From Nitrosopumilaceae archaeon (GTDB taxonomy: Archaea; Thermoproteota; Nitrososphaeria; Nitrososphaerales; Nitrosopumilaceae), in NCBI GenBank assembly GCA_028279545.1, contig JANQNN010000037.1, positions 1 to 35,113 on the forward strand: a stretch of DNA of 35,113 bases. Reading direction: 5' to 3'. The notes beneath the pieces are model-generated. The model did no database searches, was not told where the DNA came from, and saw only the letters and a program-made list of their open reading frames with translations. The position numbers and the translations under genes were made by a program. Position 1 is the stretch's first letter; each line of letters starts with the position of its first letter. Of this stretch, positions 1 through 7,899 are shown one piece after another.

Positions 1-1
1 A

Positions 2-526
2 AGATTAAAGGAGTTAATGAAAGATAAACAAGGCCCAATCAAAAAGTTAGGCAAAATTACACCAATTGAGTTTCATTATGGATTAATTCCAAATGATGGT
101 TTATCGAGAAAAACTGTTTACAATAACCTGATCATGGTTGGAGATACTGCGGGTCAAGCAAACCCTCTAGTTTTAGAAGGAATAAGATATGCTATTAAAT
201 TTGGTAGAGAAGCAGGAGAAGTAGCATCAAATGCAGTAAAATCTGAAAAGACTGACGAAATATCTTTAATGTCCTATGAAACAAATTGGAGAAAAGAAAT
301 AGAATCAAAAATAAAATCCGCTACTAAAGTTCAGAATAGATGGATTAAGCTCTCAGATGAGGAATGGGATAAAGAATTGGATGTTATAAAGGAGTTAACA
401 GCAGAGGAATTTTTAGATTTTATTAAGGCTGACTTTGGATTATCAAGTATTTTGAAACTAGCTACACACCATCCAAAACTAGCAGTAAGACAATTGTTTG
501 GTTTAGTAAAAGTAAATAGAAAATAA
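2..526 (+). CDS. Geranylgeranyl reductase family protein, C-terminal part (5' end outside window)
   Basis: The frame is open to the window edge, so this is the 3' part of a longer gene; the ATG at 17 is internal. The segment GDTAGQANPLVLEGIRYAIKFG (about 40 residues after that Met) matches the GD-AG-x-P-x-x-x-GI-x-A FAD-binding block near the C-terminus of flavoprotein geranylgeranyl reductases. In archaea these saturate the isoprenoid chains of membrane lipids or other prenyl compounds. The usual GGG is replaced by LEG here, which some archaeal members also show. The remaining roughly 110 residues are helical and charged, as is common for the family's tail. The N-terminal Rossmann GxGxxG is not in the window, so which substrate (lipid, quinone or other) cannot be judged. 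Confidence 0.8.
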   Translation, partial: RLKELMKDKQGPIKKLGKITPIEFHYGLIPNDGLSRKTVYNNLIMVGDTAGQANPLVLEGIRYAIKFGREAGEVASNAVKSEKTDEISLMSYETNWRKEIESKIKSATKVQNRWIKLSDEEWDKELDVIKELTAEEFLDFIKADFGLSSILKLATHHPKLAVRQLFGLVKVNRK

Positions 527-593
527 ACTTTATTGGATTTTTGGGTTTTAAAAAAAATTAAAAAAATATTCTTATTTTTACCATAACTAAAAA

Positions 594-842
594 TTAAGCA
601 AAAACAATATCTTTACTATCAGAAATAGGTAAGGTATAATTTTCAGATTGATTCATACCCAATAAACACTTACTATGAAATTGTTCTGCAGATTTGGTCC
701 AACAGGATTTACAAATTAGACTAATAATTTTTTTACAAGTAGCACATTGTGCAAGATCTATCAAAATTCCTCCACATCGTCTGCATGATTCATCAGGCAT
801 TTTCTTTTCAATAAAATCCTTAAAAATTGAAATATAAGGCAA
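594..842 (-). CDS. Small zinc-finger protein of unknown function
   Basis: An 82-residue protein with C-x2-C (CRRC), C-x2-C (CATC), C-x2-C (CKSC) and a following H-x3-C, enough for two zinc sites in about 40 residues. No catalytic domain is visible. The start is TTG at 842; an ATG at 800 (Met15) would still keep all cysteines. TTG is favoured because an AT-rich TATA-like stretch lies about 27 nt upstream (around 865-873), fitting a leaderless transcript. The gene is convergent with the reductase gene and divergent from the methyltransferase. I do not recognise a named family; a small DNA-, RNA- or protein-binding role is plausible only by the zinc-ribbon character. Confidence 0.6.
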   Translation of the reverse strand: MPYISIFKDFIEKKMPDESCRRCGGILIDLAQCATCKKIISLICKSCWTKSAEQFHSKCLLGMNQSENYTLPISDSKDIVFA

Positions 843-864
843 ACGAAGAATTCGTTCATTGTAA

Positions 865-885
865 CCTAATATTGAAGTTTATAAT
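865..885. promoter_or_regulatory. Divergent promoter region between zinc protein and methyltransferase
   Basis: GTTTATAAT at 877-885 lies about 27 nt before the ATG at 908, and CCTAATATT at 865-873 lies about 27 nt before the TTG at 842 on the other strand. Both fit archaeal TATA placement for leaderless or nearly leaderless mRNAs. An inverted repeat AACGAA-gaa-TTCGTT overlaps the minus-strand start at 842-856. Confidence 0.4.
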
Positions 886-907
886 TGGAAAAAATTCATA
901 AAAATAA

Positions 908-1534
908 ATGGATAAAGTTAGAAAAACATTTGATGAATGGGCTCAAAATGGCAGAGCCGAATTAATGGAAAAAGAGCATAGAAAAAATGTATTAAAGTTT
1001 TTAGAAAAAGTTAGCTTTGAAAAACCATTTTCATTTTTAGACGTAGGGTGTGGTAATGGATGGGTTGTCCAAAAAATGGCAAATAACCCAAATTGTAAAA
1101 AGTCCTTAGGAATTGACAAAAGCAAAAAAATGATAATCCTTGCCAAAAAAAATAGTATAAGCCAAAAAGAGGAATATATCCATTCTGATATAGAATCTTT
1201 AAAGCATCCAAGTAAATTCGATTTTATTTTTTCAATGGAATCACTTTATTATGTCGATTCTATAGAAACCGCTCTGAAAAAAATTTTTCAATTGTTAAAA
1301 CCAGGTGGTCGATTTTTTTGTGGTACTGATTTCTATACCGATAACAAAGCAACTTCCAATTGGGCAGATATGATGAATATACAAATGCATTTACATTCCA
1401 AAAAAGAATGGATTGAGTTTTTTAAGAATGCTGGATTTGAAACGAAAACAAAACAGATTAAGGATTTAAAAAACAAAAAAAAATGGAAACGTGAATTAGG
1501 CACATTATTTCTAATTGGAAGTAAACCAGAGTAG
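908..1534 (+). CDS. Class I SAM-dependent methyltransferase
   Basis: A 208-residue protein with the Rossmann methyltransferase core. Motif I is FLDVGCGNGWV (about residues 43-53), followed by GIDKSKKMI (the acidic residue that binds the SAM ribose, about 69-77), a motif II/III region with SDIESL, FDFIFSMESLYYV (motif IV/V) and LLKPGGRFF (motif VI). This is the usual layout and length of the Methyltransf_11/25 group, which methylates many small molecules and cannot be assigned a substrate from sequence. The C-terminus ends in a basic helix and a beta strand (GTLFLIGSK). It sits just upstream of the RNase P RNA on the same strand, but there is no functional reason to link the two. Confidence 0.85.
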   Translation: MDKVRKTFDEWAQNGRAELMEKEHRKNVLKFLEKVSFEKPFSFLDVGCGNGWVVQKMANNPNCKKSLGIDKSKKMIILAKKNSISQKEEYIHSDIESLKHPSKFDFIFSMESLYYVDSIETALKKIFQLLKPGGRFFCGTDFYTDNKATSNWADMMNIQMHLHSKKEWIEFFKNAGFETKTKQIKDLKNKKKWKRELGTLFLIGSKPE

Positions 1535-1563
1535 AAATATTCAAATTAAATTTCGAATAATAA

Positions 1564-1851
1564 AAAATGTGAGCTGGAGCACGACTGCTGTTACGGCAGA
1601 GGAAACTCCTCCCTCCACATAGGAAATGTGATTTGGAGATAAATAATCAGAGATGATTGGCAACGGAGCAGAAAAAAATCCAAACTAGCGCACGATGATG
1701 GCAAAACCTGAGGTTTCTAGGGAAGGAATGAGAGAGACGACCCACATGGAGCAAGGCCAAACAGAACGAAAGGGCCCTATACCAAGTTCAGGTAGGCTGC
1801 AAAGCGAAATGTCGTGGAAACAAAAGGAGGGTTACTCCCAGCACACATTTT
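1564..1851 (+). ncRNA. rnpB: RNase P RNA (archaeal type)
   Basis: The two ends pair as helix P1: AAAATGTG-a-GCTGG at 1564-1577 with CCAGC-a-CACATTTT at 1838-1851. Conserved region CR-I appears as GAGGAAACTCCTCC near 1600, close to the consensus GAGGAAAGTCC. CR-V appears as ACAGAAcgaaaGGGCCC near 1760, and the closing GGAGGGTTACTCCC lies just before P1. The region is far more GC-rich than its flanks and has no sustained reading frame. Together these identify the catalytic RNA that trims tRNA 5' leaders. The ends are set by P1 and may differ by a few bases from the mature RNA. Confidence 0.92.
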
Positions 1852-1905
1852 ATTGTAGAAAAAATTTATAATAATTACTATTTACAAATTTTTTAAATGA
1901 TGATA

Positions 1906-3387
1906 TCAGTTACAAGAAATGCTTTGAACTGAAAATCTTTCATTCATCATAATATACTCATCGATTTTTAGTTTGATGTCATCAGGTGTTGTATCATTCA
2001 TTCCAGAAAAGCCTGCTTGAAATGATATGGAATTGTTAGTAGTCTTAATGCCTGAGACCTCCATGTCAGCATACACGTTAACAATTTCGTTTACCCAATC
2101 CTCTCCTTCGTTTGGATCGATATTATCAACTTGGATGTTTACATTGATCATCTTTGTACCATCATCAGTTTGTGGTTCTGGTTGTGATGGTGGGCTTTGT
2201 GTAGTGGTTTCTTCATAAACACTACGTGTTTGCTGATAATCGGTTTCATCTTTCAATTGTGCTTCACCTCTGTTGGTCTGATAACCTCCAGATGATGAAC
2301 TAGTTTGATAACCTGTTAATCTACTTGGATCAATTCCGGTTTGACCCATCTCTTGGTTTTTGAGTTGTCTATTACTAAATATGAAAAATGCGATTCCTCC
2401 AATAGCTGCCAAACCAGCCATACCATACACAATCATAATTGGGAATTCTCCCGTTGAGGTTGTAGCAAATCCTTCAGGAGCCGTTGGTGTAACTCCTGCA
2501 ATTTCTACACCGTCTAAACTGTCAAGTGCGCCAAATCCAATTGCAGAAAGGTTACCTGCATCTGCAGACTGTACACTTCTAATAATGTATTTTTGGTCTG
2601 CATTTACCTCTGCCTCAAAGACTCTCTCAACTTGTCTTCCTTCTCGAAGACTACTTTCACCCATAGTCCAATGAGATACAACAAAGCCAGCAATAGATTC
2701 ATCTAAACCAAATGTACCTGCATCAACATTAATTCCTGTAGGGTCAAACAAGAAATGCCAATTTGTAATTGGTTGCTCCAAAATAAAGTCCGCGTCAATT
2801 AGATTTGTAGATAAAATTTCCTGAGCCTCACTTCCCTCTAGTACCTGAAATACTACAGGTTCTTGATCTTTAATAATTGAAATTGGAAAATTAATTTCTA
2901 CCCCATCAATTATAATTTCATCAGTAACTGATAATCCTCTCCAGCCCAAATCAACAAGAGTTTTAGTTTGGTCTTTTGATATTACATAATTAGTAAGAGT
3001 TCCTTCAATTATTACTTTAAAATCTACAGAAGTGTTTAGATTTCTTCCTTTCAAATGAAAGTCATAGATTACATCTAGGTCTGAAATTTGAGCTTGGCTG
3101 CCATCACTTGCTAATTTTGAATTTAATTTGTTAATAAAATCCTGAACTCCTGGATTTGAACTATCAGCCGTTCCTTGTACGGTCCATTCTTTTTGATGTA
3201 ATTCATCAAATAATAGTCCGCCATCAGTATATTCTATGAAAACAGTTTTTTGGTAATTTACCTTAAACGAGGATTCCTCATTGTTTGGGTTTAATTGTGC
3301 ATCCAACTGGGCTGCCCAAACTGGAGAAGTAGTTCCTATAACAAGCAAACCAGATAATAAAACCGTAAATAGAAGAGTATTTGACAC
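1906..3387 (-). CDS. Exported membrane-anchored protein with cytoplasmic tail, unknown function
   Basis: A 493-residue protein with a signal peptide (residues 1-25, ending PVWAAQ), an extracellular beta-rich region to about 310, one transmembrane helix at about 315-337 (IMIVYGMAGLAAIGGIAFFI) followed by a positively charged stop (SNRQLKNQ), then a Gln/Ser/Thr-rich linker and a compact C-terminal domain of about 75 residues with alternating hydrophobic strands. Topology is therefore outside-N, inside-C. The start is GTG at 3387, with AATAAAC on the plus strand (TTTATT on the minus strand) about 27 nt upstream. I do not recognise a family; long surface proteins with one anchor are common in thaumarchaea. 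The long linker next to a folded tail domain suggests that the tail binds something in the cytoplasm, which is inference. Confidence 0.75.
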   Translation of the reverse strand: MSNTLLFTVLLSGLLVIGTTSPVWAAQLDAQLNPNNEESSFKVNYQKTVFIEYTDGGLLFDELHQKEWTVQGTADSSNPGVQDFINKLNSKLASDGSQAQISDLDVIYDFHLKGRNLNTSVDFKVIIEGTLTNYVISKDQTKTLVDLGWRGLSVTDEIIIDGVEINFPISIIKDQEPVVFQVLEGSEAQEILSTNLIDADFILEQPITNWHFLFDPTGINVDAGTFGLDESIAGFVVSHWTMGESSLREGRQVERVFEAEVNADQKYIIRSVQSADAGNLSAIGFGALDSLDGVEIAGVTPTAPEGFATTSTGEFPIMIVYGMAGLAAIGGIAFFIFSNRQLKNQEMGQTGIDPSRLTGYQTSSSSGGYQTNRGEAQLKDETDYQQTRSVYEETTTQSPPSQPEPQTDDGTKMINVNIQVDNIDPNEGEDWVNEIVNVYADMEVSGIKTTNNSISFQAGFSGMNDTTPDDIKLKIDEYIMMNERFSVQSISCN

Positions 3388-3410
3388 AGAGAGAATTTCT
3401 GTCGATAAGT

Positions 3411-3417
3411 AATAAAC
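3411..3417 (-). promoter_or_regulatory. TATA-like box for the anchored surface protein
   Basis: Minus-strand GTTTATT is centred about 27 nt upstream of the GTG start at 3387, the spacing expected for an archaeal leaderless transcript. Confidence 0.4.
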
Positions 3418-3462
3418 CTATCCAAAAAACCTGATCGTGATATTTTGAAAAAGTAATATGGA

Positions 3463-3482
3463 GTAAAGTCCGAGGACTTTAC
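3463..3482. repeat. Perfect 9-bp inverted repeat in the cofD promoter
   Basis: GTAAAGTCC (3463-3471), a 2-base centre GA, then GGACTTTAC (3474-3482). It ends 14 bases before the cofD ATG. AGTAATATGG at about 3452-3461 could be the TATA box, which would put the palindrome over the transcription start. The position and symmetry suit a dimeric repressor operator; a short RNA hairpin is the alternative, though a 2-nt loop is too small without fraying. Confidence 0.6.
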
Positions 3483-3496
3483 GTTTTAGGATAAAA

Positions 3497-4420
3497 ATGA
3501 ACATAACAATATTAGCCGGTGGGACAGGGTCTGTTAAACTTGTTAGAGGACTAGTATCCTTAGAGGATAAAGTAAATGTGATTTCAAATGTAGGGGACAA
3601 TTACTGGCTCTACGGATTATACGTTTGTCCAGATATTGACACAATTATTTACGGCCTGGCAGATTTGCTTGACCAAGAAAGAGGTTGGGGTATTAAAAAA
3701 GACACTTTCAACTTTTTAAGGCAGATGGAAGTTTTTGGGGAAGAAACCTGGTTCCGAGTTGGAGATAGGGACGCAGCAACTCATTTGATTAGAACTAATA
3801 TGCTCAAAAATGGAAAAAATCTGAGCGATATTACCAAATGGATGTGTGAAAAATTTGCAGTTAGTGCCAATATAATTCCGGTTACTGATAATAGCGTAGA
3901 AACAAGGATTACAACTGATAAAGGTGAATTACATCTTCAAGAATATTGGGTAAAACATAGAGGAAGAGATAAAGTTGAAGGAATTCAGTATATTGGAGCA
4001 GAAAAGGCAAGACCTAATCCAGAAGCAGTAAATGCAATTCACGATGCAGACATGATAATTCTTGCACCTGGAAATCCATTAACATCTATTGGTCCGATGT
4101 TGCAAATTAAGGGAATACGAAAAGAACTTTCAAAAATAAAGAAAAAAGTGGTTGCTGTTAGTCCATTGATTGGAGACAAAGCAATTGCAGGGCCTGCTGC
4201 AAAATACATGGAAGCTGCAGGAATAGAGCCAAATGCATATGGTTTAGCAAAAATGTACTCTGATGTTTGTTCAAATATTGTAGTTGACTCAAAAGATAAA
4301 GTTTTGGCAAAAAAAATTCAAAATTTGGATATGAAAGCATATGAAACAAAAATTACCATGAAAAATAAAATTGCTGAAGATGCATTGGCTAATTTTATTA
4401 TAAAACAAATACACGTATAG
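3497..4420 (+). CDS. cofD: 2-phospho-L-lactate transferase CofD
   Basis: A 307-residue protein of normal CofD length. It transfers the lactyl-phosphate moiety from the activated LPPG-type donor to the deazaflavin Fo, giving F420-0. The N-terminus (ILAGGTGSVKLVRGL) is the family signature nucleotide-binding loop; NVGDN (about 32-36), DIDTIIYGLADLLD, FRVGDRDAATHL and ILAPGNPLTSIGPML are further CofD blocks. It is followed after one base by cofC, so donor synthesis and transfer are co-expressed. The ATG at 3497 starts exactly at the family's N-terminal strand. A perfect inverted repeat just upstream suggests regulated expression, which is inference. Confidence 0.95.
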   Translation: MNITILAGGTGSVKLVRGLVSLEDKVNVISNVGDNYWLYGLYVCPDIDTIIYGLADLLDQERGWGIKKDTFNFLRQMEVFGEETWFRVGDRDAATHLIRTNMLKNGKNLSDITKWMCEKFAVSANIIPVTDNSVETRITTDKGELHLQEYWVKHRGRDKVEGIQYIGAEKARPNPEAVNAIHDADMIILAPGNPLTSIGPMLQIKGIRKELSKIKKKVVAVSPLIGDKAIAGPAAKYMEAAGIEPNAYGLAKMYSDVCSNIVVDSKDKVLAKKIQNLDMKAYETKITMKNKIAEDALANFIIKQIHV

Positions 4421-4421
4421 C

Positions 4422-5063
4422 TTGAAAACAGCAGCAATAATTCCCGTAAAGACTTTCTCTAATGCAAAAACAAGGTTAGGTTTACCGTTAAATCAAATAG
4501 AAAAAATTTGTAAAATAATGCTAGAAGAGATTCTGCAAACATTATCAATTTCACCTCAAATTGATGAAATAATTATTGTTAGTCAAGATCAAACAGCATT
4601 AAACATTAGTAAAAAGTTTGGAGCAGTTCAAATTATAGATAAAAATGAAACAGGAGTAAACAATGCAGTTTCACTTGCAGATGAGTATTTACTAAAAAAT
4701 AATTTTGAAACTTCGATTGTGTTCCCGCAAGATATACCCTATCTTAAAACTCAAGATATTGATTTTATTTTAAAATTCAAGGGAGAAAAAAATTTTGCAA
4801 TTATTGTTCCTTCTAGAAGATTTGATGGTACAAACGCATTAGTTAGAAATCCTGTTAATTTGATGAAAACTCATTATGATGAAGATAGTTATAAAATACA
4901 CATGAGTGTGGCAAAAGAAAAAACTAGAGATGTGTCAATGGTATTTTCAAAAAGGATAATGTGGGATGTTGATAATTTGGAAGACCTAAAATTTTTACTA
5001 ACTCAAAATGAAAAACCTGCTTTTTCAAAAAAAATCCATGATGTTTTGGAATTGGATGGTTAG
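4422..5063 (+). CDS. cofC: 2-phospho-L-lactate guanylyltransferase CofC
   Basis: A 213-residue nucleotidyltransferase that activates 2-phospholactate with GTP to supply CofD. The N-terminal IPVKTFSNAKTRLG is the CofC/NTP-transferase motif (positive loop with K and R), FPQDIPYL carries the metal-binding aspartate, and SRRFDGTNALVRNP and DVDNLEDLKFLL are typical later blocks. The start is TTG at 4422, one base after the cofD stop TAG. There is no room for another promoter, so translation is coupled to cofD. The TTG directly precedes KTAAIIPVK, the expected first beta strand, so no upstream start is needed. Confidence 0.93.
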   Translation: MKTAAIIPVKTFSNAKTRLGLPLNQIEKICKIMLEEILQTLSISPQIDEIIIVSQDQTALNISKKFGAVQIIDKNETGVNNAVSLADEYLLKNNFETSIVFPQDIPYLKTQDIDFILKFKGEKNFAIIVPSRRFDGTNALVRNPVNLMKTHYDEDSYKIHMSVAKEKTRDVSMVFSKRIMWDVDNLEDLKFLLTQNEKPAFSKKIHDVLELDG

Positions 5064-5083
5064 AATCAGTTTTGCTGTTAAAA

Positions 5084-5120
5084 AATAATTAAATTATTTA
5101 ATCAGAAAAAACTTATATAG
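5084..5120 (+). promoter_or_regulatory. Promoter region of TFB gene with AT palindrome
   Basis: CTTATATAG at 5112-5120 is a strong archaeal TATA box; initiation about 25 nt on would give a leader of roughly 30 nt before the ATG at 5174. Directly upstream is a perfect palindrome AATAATT-a-AATTATT (5084-5098), which could be a regulator site or just the AT-rich end of cofC transcription. Confidence 0.5.
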
Positions 5121-5173
5121 AATAAAATAGTAATGGTTAAATATTATAAGGAAACGATTCAGGATTCATAGAA

Positions 5174-6082
5174 ATGGTTGAAAAGATTAGTCAAAAGGAA
5201 AGGTGTCCCCGATGCGGAAAAGGTGTTCTTGTTACCGACGGAAATACAGGTGAAAATTTCTGTGGGAAATGTGGATTTGTAATAACAGAAAAAGTAGATG
5301 AATCAGGTCCGGAGTGGAGGTCATTTTCAAACGAAGGAGAGAATAAGAGTCGTGCAGGAGTTCCAACTTCTCTAGCAATGCATGATATGGGACTTGCAAC
5401 AATAATTAATCCTCAAAATAGAGACGCGACTGGAAAACCTCTCACAGCAGCTATGAAAAGTACCATTGAAAGACTTAGGACGTGGGATAGTCGGAGTCAG
5501 GTACATGAACCGGTGGATAGAAATTTTAGACAAGCTTTTAGTGAATTAGACAGATTAAAGGACAAACTAGCAGTAGGCGACCCTGTAATTGAGAAGGCTG
5601 CTTACATTTATCGGAAAGCATTAGAAAAAGGACTGGTAAGAGGAAGATCAATTTCTGCACTAATTGCATCTGCTCTTTATGCTGCTTGTCGTGACACTGA
5701 GACTCCAAGAACACTGAAAGATATCGGTCAATCAAGTAACATTAAACGAAAAGATATTGCAAGATGCTATAGATTATTGTTAAGAGAACTCGAATTAAAA
5801 ATGCCAGTAGTTGATCCCGTAAAATGTATATCGAGAATTGCTAGTAAAGCAGAGCTATCTGAAAAAACTAAAAGAAAGGCTACCAAAATATTACAAATGG
5901 CAGAAGATTTGAAAATATCTTCTGGGAAAGATCCCATGGGTTTAGCAGCTGCAGCACTATATGTAGCCTGTGTTACAAATGGCGAAAATAAAACACAACG
6001 TGATGTTGCAGAAGCTGCGGGAGTAACTGAAGTTACAATTAGAAATAGATACAAAGGCCTTAAAATCGCACTAAACATCTAA
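5174..6082 (+). CDS. tfb: Transcription initiation factor IIB (TFB)
   Basis: A 302-residue archaeal TFIIB homologue that bridges TBP at the TATA box and RNA polymerase. The N-terminal zinc ribbon has C11-x2-C14 and C30-x2-C33. The B-finger/linker follows (GPEWRSFS, the conserved EWR-F motif at about 46-52). Two cyclin-like repeats occupy about 105-200 and 205-300, with the signatures YIYRKALEKGLVRGRS and ALYVACVTNGENKTQRDVAEAAGVTEVTIRNRYK, the second containing the BRE-recognising helix-turn-helix. Length and domains are complete. Its stop overlaps by 4 bases the stop of the convergent CPBP gene. Thaumarchaea usually have several TFB copies; which one this is cannot be told here. Confidence 0.97.
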   Translation: MVEKISQKERCPRCGKGVLVTDGNTGENFCGKCGFVITEKVDESGPEWRSFSNEGENKSRAGVPTSLAMHDMGLATIINPQNRDATGKPLTAAMKSTIERLRTWDSRSQVHEPVDRNFRQAFSELDRLKDKLAVGDPVIEKAAYIYRKALEKGLVRGRSISALIASALYAACRDTETPRTLKDIGQSSNIKRKDIARCYRLLLRELELKMPVVDPVKCISRIASKAELSEKTKRKATKILQMAEDLKISSGKDPMGLAAAALYVACVTNGENKTQRDVAEAAGVTEVTIRNRYKGLKIALNI

Positions 6083-7026
6083 CAGATGCTTTTTTTAGAA
6101 TAAAAATAATTTACCAATAAAATACCAGCTGATAAAATTCCCGAAATCAAAAATATTAATTCCATTGAAGTAAGTAGTGGATGCAAAAAGGCGGTTTCAA
6201 TTGAAACAAGATTTATTTGAGAAATAAAATTAACGTATGAAAAGATGAAATAGTTTGTTGCCCAATGCACAAGAATAGAGGCAATTAATCCAAATCTAAA
6301 ATACAACCAGCCTAAAATTATTCCACTTGCAGTAGCTTGAGCAAATTTACCTATACTCCATGGTTCTCCAAAAATAATATGAGCCAAACCAAAAAACACA
6401 GCAACTATTATAATAATTATCATTACTCTTTTTAATTCGAAAATGTGTAAATGCTTGGAAGGAAGCCATAAACATTTTAGAAAATGTTTTAAAGAATTTC
6501 TATGACTGTAGATGGTAAATAGTGGTAGTCCAATTAAAATTACTCTAAAGCCAATTTCTTCAATTAAAGGCGCCAATGAAATGTTAAAAAATTGAATTAG
6601 ATCATTTTCAGAACTTGGAGGGACAGTTGTAATTCCAAATCCTTCTTGAATAAAATTAATTACTGCCGATACCAATATTAAAATTGAAAACCATTTAGTA
6701 ATTGCAACCATGTAATTAGAATTTGTTTTTAGTTTACCTTTGGAAATAAGATTTGACAGATTTTTAAAAAATTCTTCTTTTGGGCCCAACATTGCAATTG
6801 TAAATAAAATAATGTAGATAGACCACAAAATAATAAAACCATCCCCTATTGAAATTATTTCTAAATTAGGTAGGGGAAATTCAAAATTAATATCATCCCC
6901 AAGTTCTGTGTGAAACATTACAAACGCTCCAAGGGGAAAAGAAATTATCATCATTCCAAATATTACTGATAAAAGAGCTGAGTGAGGTATTCCAATTCCT
7001 TGGAGAACTTTATTTGGTGTATACAA
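6079..7026 (-). CDS. CPBP-family intramembrane metalloprotease
   Basis: A 315-residue polytopic membrane protein with about eight hydrophobic helices. The Abi/CPBP (Rce1-type) motifs are present in order: EExxxR as EEIGFR at about residue 154, FGLAH with the catalytic-site histidine at about 215, and a final WATNYFIF where the family has H-x3-N/B-type residues. Family members cleave prenylated or signal peptides in the membrane, and some bacterial ones give bacteriocin immunity; the substrate here is unknown. It lies 5 bases downstream of the aIF1 gene on the same strand, so it is probably co-transcribed, and it converges on TFB. Confidence 0.8.
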   Translation of the reverse strand: MYTPNKVLQGIGIPHSALLSVIFGMMIISFPLGAFVMFHTELGDDINFEFPLPNLEIISIGDGFIILWSIYIILFTIAMLGPKEEFFKNLSNLISKGKLKTNSNYMVAITKWFSILILVSAVINFIQEGFGITTVPPSSENDLIQFFNISLAPLIEEIGFRVILIGLPLFTIYSHRNSLKHFLKCLWLPSKHLHIFELKRVMIIIIIVAVFFGLAHIIFGEPWSIGKFAQATASGIILGWLYFRFGLIASILVHWATNYFIFSYVNFISQINLVSIETAFLHPLLTSMELIFLISGILSAGILLVNYFYSKKSIC

Positions 7027-7031
7027 TTTTT

Positions 7032-7340
7032 CTAATGAAGTTCTATACTTGCGTCTGGAAATCCTAAGCTGATAAGAGTTTCTTTAATTGTATCTCTATG
7101 ATCACCTTGCAAAAATATGTATCCTTCTTTGGCAGTACCTCCACAAGCATACTTATTTTTTAATTCTTTTGCGACATCTTCAAGATTGTTTAATTTTGAA
7201 TCCAGTCCTTCAATCATTGTTCCTTTTTTCTTAAATCGTCTTGTTTCTAATCGAATAATGATTTTTGTACTATCCTTTGCAAGCTCACCACAAGCACAAA
7301 GGTCTTCAGGAAGGCCACATGTTTTACAAATTACTGCCAT
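7032..7340 (-). CDS. Translation initiation factor aIF1 (SUI1 family)
   Basis: A 102-residue protein with a short Cys-rich N-terminus (CKTCGLPEDLCACG) and the SUI1 fold: IIIRLETRRFKKKGTMIEGL, then LKNKYACGGTAKEGYIFLQGDHRD (the conserved K-x-CGGT-x-K-G-x-I-x-LQGDHR block) and a C-terminal strand. aIF1 binds the small ribosomal subunit and controls start-codon fidelity, relevant in a genome with many TTG and GTG starts. Minus-strand GCTTAATAG near 7366-7373 lies about 29 nt upstream of the ATG and is a good TATA candidate. Confidence 0.95.
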   Translation of the reverse strand: MAVICKTCGLPEDLCACGELAKDSTKIIIRLETRRFKKKGTMIEGLDSKLNNLEDVAKELKNKYACGGTAKEGYIFLQGDHRDTIKETLISLGFPDASIELH

Positions 7341-7443
7341 TCGTTCGAAAAATATCCCCTCTTGACCCTATTAAGCCTTCTTAGATGAAAATTTAAGGAC
7401 TTGAGACAATTGGATTTTTTAGACAGCTAATTCAATTAGAAAT

Positions 7444-7767
7444 ATGTCAGAAGATTTAACCAAAAAAGCAGCCGAAATGTTACTTCAAGGTGCAACTTTG
7501 TTAAAAGAACCATGTCCATATTGCTCAGGCGTACGAGTAATGAAGGAAGGTCAAGCTTTTTGCGTAAGTTGTGGAAGAGAACCTGAAAAAAGGAAAATCC
7601 AACAACAAAACAACAAAATCCAAAAATCTACTTTAATGGAGACGCTAGAGAAAAAATTAAACGAATTATCCAAAGAATTAGAAAAAGAATCTGACCATCA
7701 AAAACAACAAGCCATTCTAAAGTCTATAAACTCTATAATTGAAGCCATAAACAAAATAAAAAACTAA
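7444..7767 (+). CDS. Sjogren/scleroderma autoantigen 1 (p27)-like zinc protein
   Basis: A 107-residue protein. Residues 7-22 (KKAAEMLLQGATLLKE) followed by C24-x2-C27 and C40-x2-C43 form the zinc motif of the autoantigen p27 (SSSCA1/ZNRD2) family, found in archaea and eukaryotes. The rest is a Gln/Lys-rich linker and a predicted coiled-coil helix (about 62-107), giving a zinc knob on an oligomerising stalk. Its molecular job is not established in archaea. It is divergent from aIF1. The ATG at 7444 is the natural start just before the family's conserved helix. Confidence 0.85.
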   Translation: MSEDLTKKAAEMLLQGATLLKEPCPYCSGVRVMKEGQAFCVSCGREPEKRKIQQQNNKIQKSTLMETLEKKLNELSKELEKESDHQKQQAILKSINSIIEAINKIKN

Positions 7768-7899
7768 AATTATTTTCCATTCATTTTCGTAAAATTTATT
7801 CTGATGATAAAAAAAATTATTTTGCTCCCTGAATTGTGACAAAAATTTCATTACAAGTTATTATCCTTAATACCGACTTTGAGGTATATACCTGCACAA

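Noticed and set aside
2360-2674. 104-codon plus-strand frame inside the membrane-anchored protein gene
   Set aside because: Antisense shadow of a gene with signal peptide and transmembrane helix; no family resemblance.
6079-7026. CPBP membrane protease as a bacteriocin-immunity gene
   Set aside because: No bacteriocin or peptide precursor beside it; it follows aIF1 in what looks like a housekeeping operon.
7795-7865. TGATGAT and CTGA boxes suggesting a C/D-box small RNA
   Set aside because: Only one clear C-like and one D-like box; no C'/D' pair at the right spacing.
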